A DNA stretch of 64,000 nucleotides. Source: Symbiodinium microadriaticum. Taxonomy: Eukaryota; Sar; Dinophyceae; Suessiales; Symbiodiniaceae. The notes beneath the pieces were generated by a model. That model did not search any database. It had not been told where the DNA came from and worked only from the letters and a program-made list of their open reading frames with translations. Numbering within the stretch: the stretch's first letter is position 1; each line of letters begins with the position of its first letter. Position numbers and translations under genes: made by a program. This document shows, piece after piece, positions 42,088-54,940 of this stretch. The DNA lies in contig LSRX01001561.1 of NCBI GenBank assembly GCA_001939145.1, forward strand, positions 53,755-117,754, in the 5' to 3' direction.

Positions 42088-44998
42088 ATGTTCGATTTCG
42101 ATGAACTGGATGCAACTTTGACGAGCGACTCGGCATCTGCACGGTCTGCACGTGCAGCGCCACCCTCAGCTCCGGCCAATGGAGTTGGAGGCCCTCCATC
42201 TCTTGAGTCACTGCTCGAAGAGGCGTCCTCAGAGGGCGAAGCAGAAGCCGATCGGTCACCGGAAAGATCAATCGTGAAGCTGGCTGCAGAACCTAAAGCG
42301 GAACACAGAATCCCGACAAGTTTCGCAATGTCCTCAGCCCGGAGGTTGAGGGTGCCTGCGGTCCCTCCTGTGCGGGGTTCGATGCTAGCCTCAGATGAGG
42401 ATTTGCTACAGTGGATGGCGCAAAAGGCTTACCTGGGACAGGACATGTTTTTGATAGGAGATCCCGGACCCCATCTTCGTAATGCTGCACTGCGTTTTGC
42501 CGCACAGACGGGCAGAGAAACCGAGTACATCGGCATAACAAGAGACACGACGGAAGCTGACCTGAAGCAACGCCGCGAGATCTCGAATGGGCAGCTGGCT
42601 TCCTGGTTTCTGTCTAGCAGGTTCTAGCAGTTCATCTGTCTGCTGAAAACCAGTGTTCCCGATCAGTAGCAAAGCTTGTTGGAGAAAAACCGCGTACTCT
42701 AGCGCAACCCCTTCACACGAACGTGCCGTCCCATTGGCCATGCATATAGATTTGAACCTGTAATGTCTTGTTATGTCGGCTATGCGAGTGATCGACATCC
42801 AGGTTTTTCACAATGCCCCGGCCGTGGAAGCGGCTCTGAAGGGCAGGCTGCTGATTCTGGAAGGTGTGCAGAAGGCTGGGATATGCTGGGATGAAATAGC
42901 AAACAGCCTTCAGTCGTTTGGAACTGCAATCATTGATGAGCTTCTGGCTTCTGATACCCATCGGTTGTTCCCGAGCCGGTCGGCAGAGAACGAGCTCAGG
43001 GCTTCGAGACAGCCGTAGCAAGGAGTTGGTTTAAGTCTTCTGGTTCTGGCCCTACTCGGTCCTCATGGCCTTTTGCTTGAAGAGTCTTGCAGAGCACGCG
43101 CCCTCTTTCTTTGCTTCTGACTGCATGCCCACACCCCTCCAGCTCGGGATAAAAGATAGTTTCTGGCTCAGAGCGACGGCAGAAGGCTGCCATGACGAAT
43201 TACCATAATGGCTCTCTTTCTAGGCAGGGAGGAGAACTGAAGGTATCACAGGCGACAGTCGTCATCGCGTACGTCACTGTCGTCGGTATTCTACGTGCTG
43301 AATACTAGTATCGATTGGAATTGACAGCACTTTCTTGCGCCAAGCCAACGCATCTTGGCTGAAGCGAAGAAGACTTCATTCCACAGCCTTCGCCTTCGTG
43401 CTGTCGCGTGTTGTCGAGTGAAGAAACCGGAGCAGTGGAATGCAACAGAGGTTCGATGACAGTTCAATTTCATAGTTCACGCACACACACGCACAGAGAA
43501 TACCGGATCTCGCCCGGCATTGGACAGGAAGGCTGAACAAGTTGATGGCTCTCCTTGGCAAACGCAAGCACCTCCAATCTGCTGCCCGATCCTTCACTCG
43601 CCGGTTCCCACAATCTTTCTTGATTTTTCCTCATGCGCTTTGATGGTGATACGCTACAAGCCAACAAGACTGCACTTGGGAGGCTAGTAGATAAAACGGC
43701 ACGGCAGACACAGCAATACCCTGCAGCAAGTAAGCGATTGTCTCCTGGCTTTGTATCTTGACTGCCCCAAGAGTAGGGAGACGTGAGTCGCCACTGGCTG
43801 GTTTCCACAACACGGGGACTCAATTTGTCTGGCGTGTTGGAGGATTGCAGGGGCTAGGTGCCGGTTCGAAATCCTCATTGTGGTCATTTGGAACTCGATG
43901 TGAAGATGTGGGCTGTTGCAAGAAATTTTAATTGCTTACGGCTTAAAGGCTTGACATAGACGCGAGAATCAGCGTGAAGCCACATGCAGGGTGTACACAG
44001 TCTTTTCCTTACGACGCTTTACGGCTTTACGGAATTGCCCCGCACATGAGCCTTCTACCCGAAGGCCGAGCGAAACATCCTGCCCTTGCTCAACAATCTT
44101 CTCGAGACTTGGCTGCCGAGTGTCGACTTCGGTTTAGAAATTTTAGAAGCACAATGAAACGAGTCCGAAGCCCTTCTCCGATCAGGAGAACCGAGAGATG
44201 ACGTTAGAGGATGGCAGCTTTCTGATGGCACCGGGCCGCGAGGAGTGACTGAAGCCAAGGAAAGCCGTGCAAAAGCTCTGCTCTTTTGGCTTGGCAGGAG
44301 GAGATCCGGTCAAGTGGTGGGCGGCAACTGCTGCCGGTGTCCAGGAGACCTGGCCAGACCTGTCGCTCTTGCAGCTCAGGGATAAAACTATATCGAAGGC
44401 GATAGTAGGAAGCCTCGGGTCCAACTTCGAATCCTGCCCCGAAAGCTCAGGAAGTTCCTGGCCATCGCAATTGGCTTACCTGTACCGACCTATCCTGGGA
44501 TCGCCTTGGATCCGCCGCTGAGGTCCCGCTTCGCTGCACGGCGAGTGGAGGGGGACACAGGGACCAGATTTCCGGGAGGTTGGAGGTGGACAAATTTCCC
44601 AATTGGATATGCGTAACAAGTCCCGAAGGTGACGTGACCTAGCCCATTGCCATAAGAATGTGTCTTCTACACTCTGCTGAGATTGGTAGCACTCCTGCTG
44701 CTGATATCCGAGACACTCCCACACTCCAGCCCAAAGGTGATCATGCAATGAAGAAGGTCACGGAGGTGGTGGCCTTGTGGAGGGCGGCCAACAGTGGGAA
44801 GCACGCCAGGCTTCCGCGATTTCCAGAGTTTGGCTTGATCTCGGTGATGAACTTGATGCAACTCTTCCCGTCGCTACCCCAAGCAGCAGCTCTCCACAGT
44901 GCCTTCCCTTGGACGCTGCTGCAGCTGAGCAGCGCTCAACGTTCTGCAGTGCAATCAGCTCTGAAGCTACAGAATCTTGAGTTGCCTGGCCCAGACAG
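42088..44998 (+). CDS. VWA8: VWA8-like gene, N-terminus and first AAA module (7 exons)
   Basis: Exon 1 starts at the ATG 42088 and opens with an acidic, Ser/Ala-rich stretch not seen in animal VWA8, then DEDLLQWMAQKAYLGQDMFL and IGDPGPHLRNAAL. This is the family's degenerate first Walker A, which lacks GKT/S also in other species. YIGITRDTTEADLKQRREI is near-identical to the family. The next exons give AAALKGRLLILEGVQ, ERNILPLLNNLL (a 39-base micro-exon), ENREMTLEDGSFLM, EEIRSSGGRQLLPVS, AIGLPVPTYPG with LDPPLRSRFAAR, and a helical part ending LELPGPD. All these occur in the same order in the family. The 44757 exon may begin further upstream (from about 44680). Confidence 0.85.
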
Positions 44999-47321
44999 GC
45001 AAGGGTACGGCCTGAAGAGCATCGAACAGTTTCCTCTCGTGCCCGGATCCAATCGAACACCTCTTCAGTTTTGTTGATTTTGTAGACATAGCTTGTTTTC
45101 TTGTTCAGCCGTCTTCAGCCGATCTTGGTCCGACTGAAGGACCGCTCTGCACGGCTCGTGTTCCAAACGGGGCAAGGGGACTGCACTGCTTCTTGCCCCT
45201 GCGGGGAGTGGCCCTCGAAACACGGGGAGATGCCACGGTTGGCCCCCATGCAACAAGCTTTGCTCTCGCAGCTCTTGCGCGATAATGCTGTGGGCATGGA
45301 CATTTGCCTCGTGGGGGAGCGAGGCGTGGGCAAGACCGTACTGTGCCGTGCTTTTGCTGAAGCCCTGGGCTACCGTACGTACAGCGTTTTTTGCTTCAAG
45401 GACCCCGCACATCAGCAGCATCTCGCCACGTGACACATCAGACACTGCTGGTTGCAAACTCTACCAAGGAATGCGCAATCTCATGCGTCTTGAAAGCTCT
45501 CTGCATACTTTCTTGCAGGCACTCAGGCACTGTGTCCGCTAAGCAACAAATATGATTGGTCTTGCTTGGCAGGACATGACTGCACGGGACTTGACTCTGC
45601 GTTGCAGCACCGACGACCGGGGCAATACGATATGGCAGCCCTCACCACTCACACAGGCTGCCATGGAAGGAGGTTGGACACTCTTGACGACAGTTTCATT
45701 AACAAGTCTCTCAAATCGACCTGTTTGGATCTTCCGATTGATGAAGCGATCAGCTTGATAATCCCCATAACTCATATCATCTGCCATAACTTCCGTCAAT
45801 CTTCAAAAACGACACCAAACCAGAACTTGACGGACACCTTTACCTCCTCGCCAGGCTTGGCTGTTTTGGATGGCATCCACCGCCTCAGCCCGGGTGCCCT
45901 GGCTGGTTCTGTCGGCCGTCTCCTCTGCGACCGTGAGGCCGTATTACCAGACGGGACAAGGATCGTCCAGCAGGCCAGGGTGGACATCCAGGGATCCGAA
46001 GTTGCTTGTAGATTCACGAATCGGTTCTGCGATCTTGGAAGAATTTTGGGACCTCGCTTCATGTACCGATATAGATAGAGAGAGAGAGAGAGAGAGCGGG
46101 ACAACCGACCCCTACGCCCTGCAGAAAGAAAGACAGAAAGAGAGAGAGAGAGAGATAGATGGATATATATATTTATTTATTTATTTATATGTATAATTAT
46201 AATTATAAATAAATAAATATATATAAATAAATATATATATATATATATATATATATGAGCCCTTAGAGAGTCTGCGCCTTTGAGCTTTGCGCTTGGCTCT
46301 TGGTGTACGATTGGGCCAATAGCAGGGCTCTTGCTGGAGCTCTCAAATTTAACCCCAAATCACATAGTTCCAGGACGCCGTGAGCCAGTGGGATTTCTAA
46401 CCCTCCTGTCGGCTTCTGCAGATGTTTCAGTGGATCTCTTAGATCTAGTTGCAGACTTCCGACAATTCAAAAGATGCTGGTGACAAGGCGCAGTGGGATC
46501 AGTGGTTGGATCAGGGCTGGTCAGCGGCTACTCTCCTCGATGAAGGCTTTCGACCCGTACATCGAGCCTTCCGAGTGATAGCTACCGCTGAGCCTCCTCA
46601 AGACAAAGATCGCTCCTGGTTGGATGATGAGCTGCTGACACTCTTCCACTTCTGCGAGGCCGGTTTGCGAGTATATGTATATATGCAATTGTTAAGAGTA
46701 CGGATTAGCAGGCCGCAAAGCCAGGAGGTGTTCCAATAGAGCATAGCGTTTCAAGGATTGTCATGCACCCAGGTGAAACCTTTGCCAGCCTCGCAACAAG
46801 CCAAGCTTGTGACGCAACTCTGTGGCTTGCCACTCGAGCACCCAGTGCTGAAGGGACTGCTGGCCTACGGCAAAGCCCTGCGCGCTGCAGCCAAGTCGGA
46901 CGTTGCGCTGCAGCCACTTGTGTTGAGCATGCGGCAGCTCCTGCACGTCTCGCGGCGGCTTAAGGCGCGGCCCGATGCCACCGAGGCGGCACAGGCAGCA
47001 CTGTCGGGTTACGCAAGCTTCCTGCCGCCGCTGTCCAAGCAGGCGAGGCATTGCGGGAACGGCCGTTTTCCTTCCAGTGCAAACAGTTTTGGTAGCTCAA
47101 CATGTCCGTGCAGGCTGCATTACGGATGATGCGAGAAGCAATGAAGGGCACAGGTGTGCAAGTGGACCTGGAGAATGCAGAGGACTGATGGAAGCACTCC
47201 TTAAGAGCGCATGGAGATATATATATTTTTTTAAGGTCTGCCACGCGCCGCCGATACTCTGACTGTACATAGAAAAGAATTGAGGAGAGCGCGTAGGCGC
47301 AGTCACCATATATATATATAT

Positions 47322-47417
<96 letters not shown>

Positions 47418-50400
47418 GGAGACTGAGGAGCAGCAGTTATTGCACACTGCAACTGTTCCTTATTGGAAGCTTTGCTGGACAGTTCCACTATTTCTCTCAC
47501 AAGCGCGTCTGCAAAAACACGGCAAGTGCTTCTTTCCGGAGCCCACATGCGTGCGCGCGTTGCATGCTCAAGCATCAACCTAAATCCCGGAACGGCTTTG
47601 CTTGAAATGCAAGTGGCCACGGCAACAGTGAGTGAGTATGCCAATCGCTTGCGAATCAAGCTTATCGGGATTGTGCCCTTGGGCTGCGATCGAAGGAAAA
47701 GCAACTTGCAGAGATAACCATCTTGCCAACGCTGAGGAAGAGCCAATATGGGAATACCTGTCAGTTGTTGTAGGATAGAAGTCACCTCGCCGTTACAATG
47801 TCATCTCGACGATCTCATGAAACCCGCGCTCCGCGGCTCTCTGACTTGCAGGAGATCAGAGAAGGGAAGCGTAAGTCGCAGTTGGCGGAGGAACGTGGCG
47901 AACGCCTCAAGGCGCTCGAGGACAGGGTGATTTTTCCAGACTGGCTCCTCACGTCTAGAGGCATGCTCCTGCAAACGAAATCAGAGCTGGAGTGAGTAGA
48001 GTGCTTTGCTAACCGCGAGACTGACTTGCCAACGAAGTTTTAAACCCATGTTGAAGGAGCCGGCCATCGGCTTGCGCTTCATGCCCGACCGCCGGGCAGA
48101 GCAACTCATCCAGGAAGAAACCACGAAGTTGCATGACGAGGCCGTGGCAAACCGACACCAGCAACGGGCCGAGGCGTGCAAACACCATATTTTGCATAAT
48201 CTAGACTATAGAGTACTAAGTGTCAGGTGCAATGAAGGCTCCGAGACTACATCGTCATATTTGCCCCTTCCTGAAGTAGGTGATGCGTCTGGCACGGGAT
48301 GGCCTCCGCACAGCACGGAGCCAGCGCTTGGCCCTGGAAATGCATGAGGACGAGGTACGACTGGGCGGCGTTTCCTGCGCCAGAGGTGAAGGGCTTTGAA
48401 ATAGTTGCTAGAGCGTGTATGTTTTTAAGTTGTTCAGCAAATGATCTGCGTGAATCTTTGAATAATATCTTGGGATGAACTAGAGCATCTATGAGCGATC
48501 CCAAAAGGCCAACCTCAAAGACCCGAGCTGGTGCCTTCCACCGTCTTCGCGCCTCGTTCGAGATGGACGACAGCCTTTTGGTTTCGTCGGGTTTCGTGTT
48601 TTGCTTCTGGAAGCATGTTTACCGGCCACGAAATGTCTTGTTCACGTGACATGTCACCACTAGAGTTCAGACTGCAAGGAGCAAGTCCCAAGGTAGACAT
48701 CCCTCATCATCTGACAGTGCTGCGCACCATGCTTATTGATTGGCTTCTACAGAGGCATTTGCTGCTGATTGGAAACCAGGGAGTTGGCAAGAACAAGCTG
48801 GCAGATCGTTTTCTGAGCATGCTCCGGCTGGAAAGGGAATACTTGCAGCTGCACCGCGACACAACGGTTCAATCCTTGACAACACAGCCGATTCTCCAGA
48901 ACGGTGTCGTGGAGTACCAAGATTCACCCCTAGTGTCCGCTGTGCGGCACGGGCGAGTGTTGGTCATTGACGAAGCAGACAAGGCCCCTCTGGAAGTTGT
49001 TTGCATACTCAAAAGCCTTGCAGAAGATGGCGAGTTCACGCTTGGAGACGGGAGGACGATTATGGCACGGGAGCGCATTCCTGAACCGCCCTCGCAGCTA
49101 CACGAGCAGCATCTCCTCCCTATCTCACCGGGCTTCCGCATGATTGTCCTGGCCAACAGACCGGGCTACCCCTTCTTGGGCAACGATTTCTATCGAGAGT
49201 GCGGGGACGTCTTCGCCACACATGCTGTCGAGAACCCAGACATCACCTCTGAAGTCGAACTCCTTCGGAGCTACGGGCCTTCAGTACCGCAGGCAGGTCG
49301 TTTAACAAAGTCCTGCATGACTCGACCATGTCCACAGTCCGCCTTTAGTGTTTGGAAAGGACTCATGACGTTGCTATGCTGCTAGCAGGAAGGGGAAGTA
49401 TCGAAGGGTGTCTTCCAGAGCTGTTCGGAAATCTACGTCGGATTGTCGAGATTGTGTCCCGGTTTACGAGATCTTGAACCCTCGAACAGCGTTGAAACAA
49501 TTGGGTCAAGCCCTCCTGGATTACGTCCCGGGCGGGCGCTCGGCTTTGGGCCAAGATCTTCGATAGTCGAGTTTGCGGTTCCGCCGGGCTTGCTGCACCC
49601 AGCAGGGTTGAAAGAACTTTGGCTTTGTGATTTGTTGTGCAGTGCTTTCAAAGCCCAGCACCGTCCAACCAGGGGTGGGGGGTCCATTTCGTGGCTTCTC
49701 TACAAACTAACCCTGGCTTCGTGCCATGCATCCTCCCAGAATGTGTGAGGCTCAGTTCTAAGCTTAGTAGCTCAGCTTGGGAAGATTCACGTTCTCGTGA
49801 ACTTGGACATCAAGCTGGTTGTTTGAATCATTTAGCCGGCGAGTTTGACAAGAGTGGGAGTTCTTGAAAGGGAACCTGCGCATAGCTCTGATGCTTTACA
49901 CTCTGGATGGCTATTCGGTTATCCCGTTATCCCCCAGTGTTTGGTGTCGGCAGCATCCGAAGGAGCATCTCGTCCGCTTGCTGGGGCTTTTTGCCGAGTT
50001 GCGGCACTTGGTGGAGGAGCGGGAGAACAACAGAACACTCTTGTCTTTGTTGCCTTCTGGTGAATGATCGGATTGGGCAGCTGAGCTGTTCTCAAGTTTC
50101 AAGTTCGGACCATGTAGCCCTACCACCCCCCCGTCCACTGCCGCTAGCTATAAGCAGCTGGAGCTATGCTCCTGCACCACCGCTGCTACCACCACCAGCC
50201 CAAGACAATGACTGCTACTGCTACTGCTAACCCACCACTGCTAACGACCACCACTACAAATATCGCTACTAGTAGCACTGCCACATCTAACGCTGTAGCT
50301 CAACCACCCGCCGCATCGTCCGAAAGAGAAAGCTTGAAAAGAATTAGAAAGGAATTTTAAACCTTCACTTAATCTGCTCCAACACATACACTTCAGCATT

Positions 50401-53400
50401 GTCTCAGCTTCTGGCAAAGTTCGTTGCTGTTCTGTTTGCAGGAAGGCGTGCTTTCTTATCCATACTCGACCCGCGAGCTGGTTCGCATCGTGCGACATCT
50501 TGAGGCTCGGAGCATATAGCCCATTCTAAGTTCTTAATCAAAAAACAGCCTAATGCCCAGCAATAGACATTCAGGCAAGCTTGTTTATCCAGTTCACCAT
50601 GTTGTGCCAAGCACTATTGTTAGCTAGCGAAGCGTGGCCGAGCGCATACTTGCATGAAGCGTCCACCTACGCAAGCTGATCTGATGGATGTCCGGCAGAA
50701 AAGGCTACGGGCGCTACAATAACTACAGGAGAGCTCTAAGATCAAGATCGGCACTCGTCCTTCGTCTCTAGCGGAGCTGATGATGGTCTGTTGGGTTGAG
50801 TGTGGCACGTGCTGACTCAAGTGGCGCAAGCCTTTCACAGCAGTTGCTGTCGTTCAAGGGTGCGGCCTACAGAGCAAGGTATCATGATGTATTATGGCAC
50901 CTCCAGGCATGTATTCAATCACAGCAATGAACATAGATGACGGGCAGGCAAACATCAACCAAACCTCGCTACAACAACTGCTTGCATGTGTCTCGGGGTG
51001 GTTGACCATCCGTCTGAGGAGAGCTTCCCAGATGACCCAATTGAGGAGGTGTTTGCGGATGTCTTCGAATTTGACTGGCACGATTTGAAGTTGCGGGAGA
51101 CTCTTTCGGGAGTGTTGAATCTTGGCTGCGCAGTGGCAGCACATGGCCTACTAGTAGCTCTTGAGTTGGTTTTCGAAGCATGCACCACGCGCAAAGCTTC
51201 GCGTTGTCGGGACAGGACCAGGATCATGGCAACCACTTCCGCGCGTGATCAAACATATGCAGTAGATTTCCGAAGCTCCTGTGCCAAGGAATGGCTGTGG
51301 ATTCAGCTTCGACCCAACCTCCAAGTCCAAGCCCATGAAGCACGGCAACCCCAACAGACGTTTACCGAAGGAGCTGGGGGTCTTTCTTTCTCGACGTTTA
51401 GTTCATGACATGAGGTGTGATGTTGCGATGGATTGCGGATTCATCTAGCAAGCCCAGCACATTCCACACGCATGTCAAAATCCTGTAGGAGTAGAGACTA
51501 AGAAGTATGCCAGCATGATCAAACCTGATTCCCGAAGCTTCCCCATGTCCAAACCTTTTTGCAACGTTTGCGTGTAGCATTATTGAATGACACGTGGGCC
51601 TCCTAGCCTACCAGTCTACTTACGTTGCATTCTTCCTGAAATGTGGCTCCAGAACGTTTGACCCACCCATAAGCTTGCAGCCTGTGAATGTTCCTGCTGG
51701 CATCCGTGAGGATTTCAAATCTGCAAAGCACTATGACTCTGGAGAGAACGCCGACACTTGCTTTTTCGTGTGCACTGCAGTTTGTTTCGAAGGAAGGCTT
51801 AAAAAGCCGAAGAGAGCAGGGGTACCAGCAGTGAGCGTTTCGGAAGTTGAGCGTTGCTGCACCTACAACAGATAAAGGAAGTGCTAGCCATAGGCACGAC
51901 ATTAATCGGAGGATGGTTGAAACATGAGAGAGATGCCAGCGAGCCGCAGCACGAACACACGAAGACACACGGGACGATGACACAGAACACACGAACCGCG
52001 ACAATAAGAACATGAGACACGGCGCGAACATGCGCGAACACTAGATGTCGGACAGAGGGATCGAAGCGGCAGAGCACACGAGAACATGACAGGACATGTC
52101 ACCGTGTCTGCTTGCCGCCTTTCACAGCCGGCGAAGATGCAAGGTTCGATGGACGACAACTATCACGATCATCACGACCCCAACAAACCCAATCGCTGCG
52201 AATGCTGACGACAGACACAGCGCAACCACGATACTAACGATCCTTGTTATTCTTGTCATTGTATCCCATTTAGCAAAGGTAGGAGGGTCTAGGAATGATG
52301 CCTGCCATGAGGAATGCGCCGATGCCCCCGGCATTATTATTGAATGTAACCATCTTCTATGCGTCACCAAAACTGTGAGGGTCCAAGGGCAGCAACTATC
52401 GCGAGAATTGCAAACCAGACACGCCGATCTGTGTCATCTTTGATAACTTGTCTCTCACGAAGTAGACCAAGTTTCCGAAACCAAGAACTGTGATGACCGC
52501 AGCCACGGCACCTTCACAGATGTGTAACACGGTGGAGGCTTGCAAACTGCACAATCGTATGAGCTTCCGAAGTCAAGCGAAGAAGGCCACTCGGGCAGCG
52601 AAGGCAGAACCAGCAGAGAAGGCGAAGATGCTGGCTGTGCCGAGGAAGGTCAAGCTGCAAGGCTAGGCTAGGTGTGTTGGGGATTGCCTAGCTATCAGGA
52701 AGAGTGTCTTTGCTCTGGCACATCGGATGCACTTGAAACATGAAACAGTGAGAGCGCATGTGCTCTTTCATGTTGGAAGCGCTGGACTGGGACCATGGAC
52801 GTTGCTCTCCGCGCTCTTCACGTCGGATGCACTGGAACGTGCAAACAAGAAGTTCCGTCTCAAACTGGGCTGCAGGCTTCGCGAAGCACCATTGTCATCA
52901 CCATGCTGATGATGATGATGATGATGGTGATGATGGTGGTGATGGTGATTGTAAAATGGTCTTCTTTTTCTCTCCGTCACAAACACTTATGCACCATCAT
53001 TCATGGTCATCATAGGGGAGGCAAGGCCCAGTCCGGCAAACAGAGCACCACGACTCGACGACTGACCCATGTCCCGCCGAAGGGAGCAAGTGAGCCTGAA
53101 TTTAAGTCCCGGGGTTCAGGAGTTATGTGTTCCCCCTGACGGTGCGAACAACACTGTCGGTTCGAAAGACATTAGGTGGTGGTTGCTTTGTTTAAAATTT
53201 TCTTGCACCAATCACTGACCGTGAGTCTGAGAAGGCCGAATAATTGCACGTAAGGATTGGGGCCTCGGGGACGGAGGGCTAGAGGGATGCATGGCACACG
53301 GGTTGAGGCTGAAGGCTTGAAACTCTCACGAACCGATGTTCAGAGGAAAATTGTAGTTTTAATACAATCTATGAGCATGAAGCCATAAAGTCGGTCCATA

Positions 53401-54904
53401 GCCCGGAACAATCCGCCGCATTGATTGGAACGCAGACCCTCCTTCAAAATATTCACACCGGCTTGTTCTACCAGTAACCATCAATGAACATTGGCCGTTT
53501 TCGGGATCGGTCAGCACAGCGTTGGTCCTGCACATATCTTTGCAATTGCTTGTGGAGCAACAGCCCATGAAGGCGTTGTGGCAGATGGAAACTAGGCAGA
53601 TCGTTTGTTACCCTCTCCAAGCAAGGAGAATGACGGTGACGGCTTCGATCCCGGCGATGTTGGCACTCGAGACTACGATGATGCGACAGACCAATCTGGA
53701 AAGAGGCATGCACCCAGGGCCGGCAACTGGGATGGGCGACAGCACCTTGGATTTTTGGGTAGGGTGGTAGACAAGGTTTGACAGATTTGGCATCATCGCT
53801 TGAATGTGCCAAGCGCGCATTGAAACCAGTCTCGGTGTGCAATACCCCCAACCCCCAAAGACCTTGGACTCCAGACCCCAATTCCCGAGGCACATTGGTG
53901 AAGGTCCTTGGGATGGTGGTTCTGGTGGAACTGGAACTGCTGCTCTGCACAAGCTCCACAGCCATGGCAGGTTTCCAGGGTCCGCACTGTTCACACGTCA
54001 TCGGTCCGAGCAACAGTTTTAAGGCTCGTCAGGCGCGTTGTGTTTGAGGGGGGTGGTTTCGTGTCAGACAACATTGATCCATCGATATTTTCGACGGCCC
54101 CCAAGATCTCCCAGCCCCACTGAGTCTATCGTCTGCAAGTAGCTGGTTGTTCATTTTGGTTGATTTTTGAGGCTGGCATTGGTGGCCGCGCCGGGCCCTA
54201 CCGCTTGGATGTAGGGCAGGAGCTTGTGATGCTCACGGAAGAGCAGAAAGAGGAGGTCTCAGAAGAATGGCACAACAAGGCCATGGTGATTCCCCCACCT
54301 GAAACCTGAATCGTGGCTTTGCCGAGAGCTCTCGGAAGTGCTGAGTGAGAAGCCGTATACCTAGCACATCCCACACGCTCGTCTGAAGGCCCGGCAGATG
54401 GCAGATGAGGCATATGCACACCGGTTGAGCGAGTTGAAGATGAGCGCCCACGACGAGTCTGAGCGGCCCGATGATTATACAGAATTGAATCTTCGACTGA
54501 GTTCTGAATTTCCGCAGCCGGCTGACAGATGCAATTTGTAAAGGCACTCAGCCTTCTGGTATCGTATTATGTGTCGCTTGCATCTCCGCGGAGTGCTTCG
54601 CGGTGTCTTACTTAGATTATCCTGTTAGACCTCAACTGAGATGAGATCCGCAGAAGCCAGAAGCCTCAGGTACCGTCGCTTGCTTCAGCCTGTGGAGGCA
54701 CAAATCTCTGCATTCCGGTTGGTGCTCCAAAGCCACGAGGCGGCGCTCTGTTCCTTTCAACTGCACGTTTCCGGTGACAGCTGCATTGCGTGGAAGCCAA
54801 ATTGTCTCAGCCGCGGAGGGGATTGGAGTATTTGAAGGGTCACACCCCACAAAAGCCAGTGAAATAGTGGGGGATCTCAGCGCAGGCAAATGATGGAGTA
54901 GTGA

Positions 54905-54940
<36 letters not shown>

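Noticed and set aside
47303-47785. Minus-strand frame of 160 codons
   Set aside because: Lies within a VWA8 intron, its end is made of TA/GATA microsatellite, and nothing in it is recognisable.
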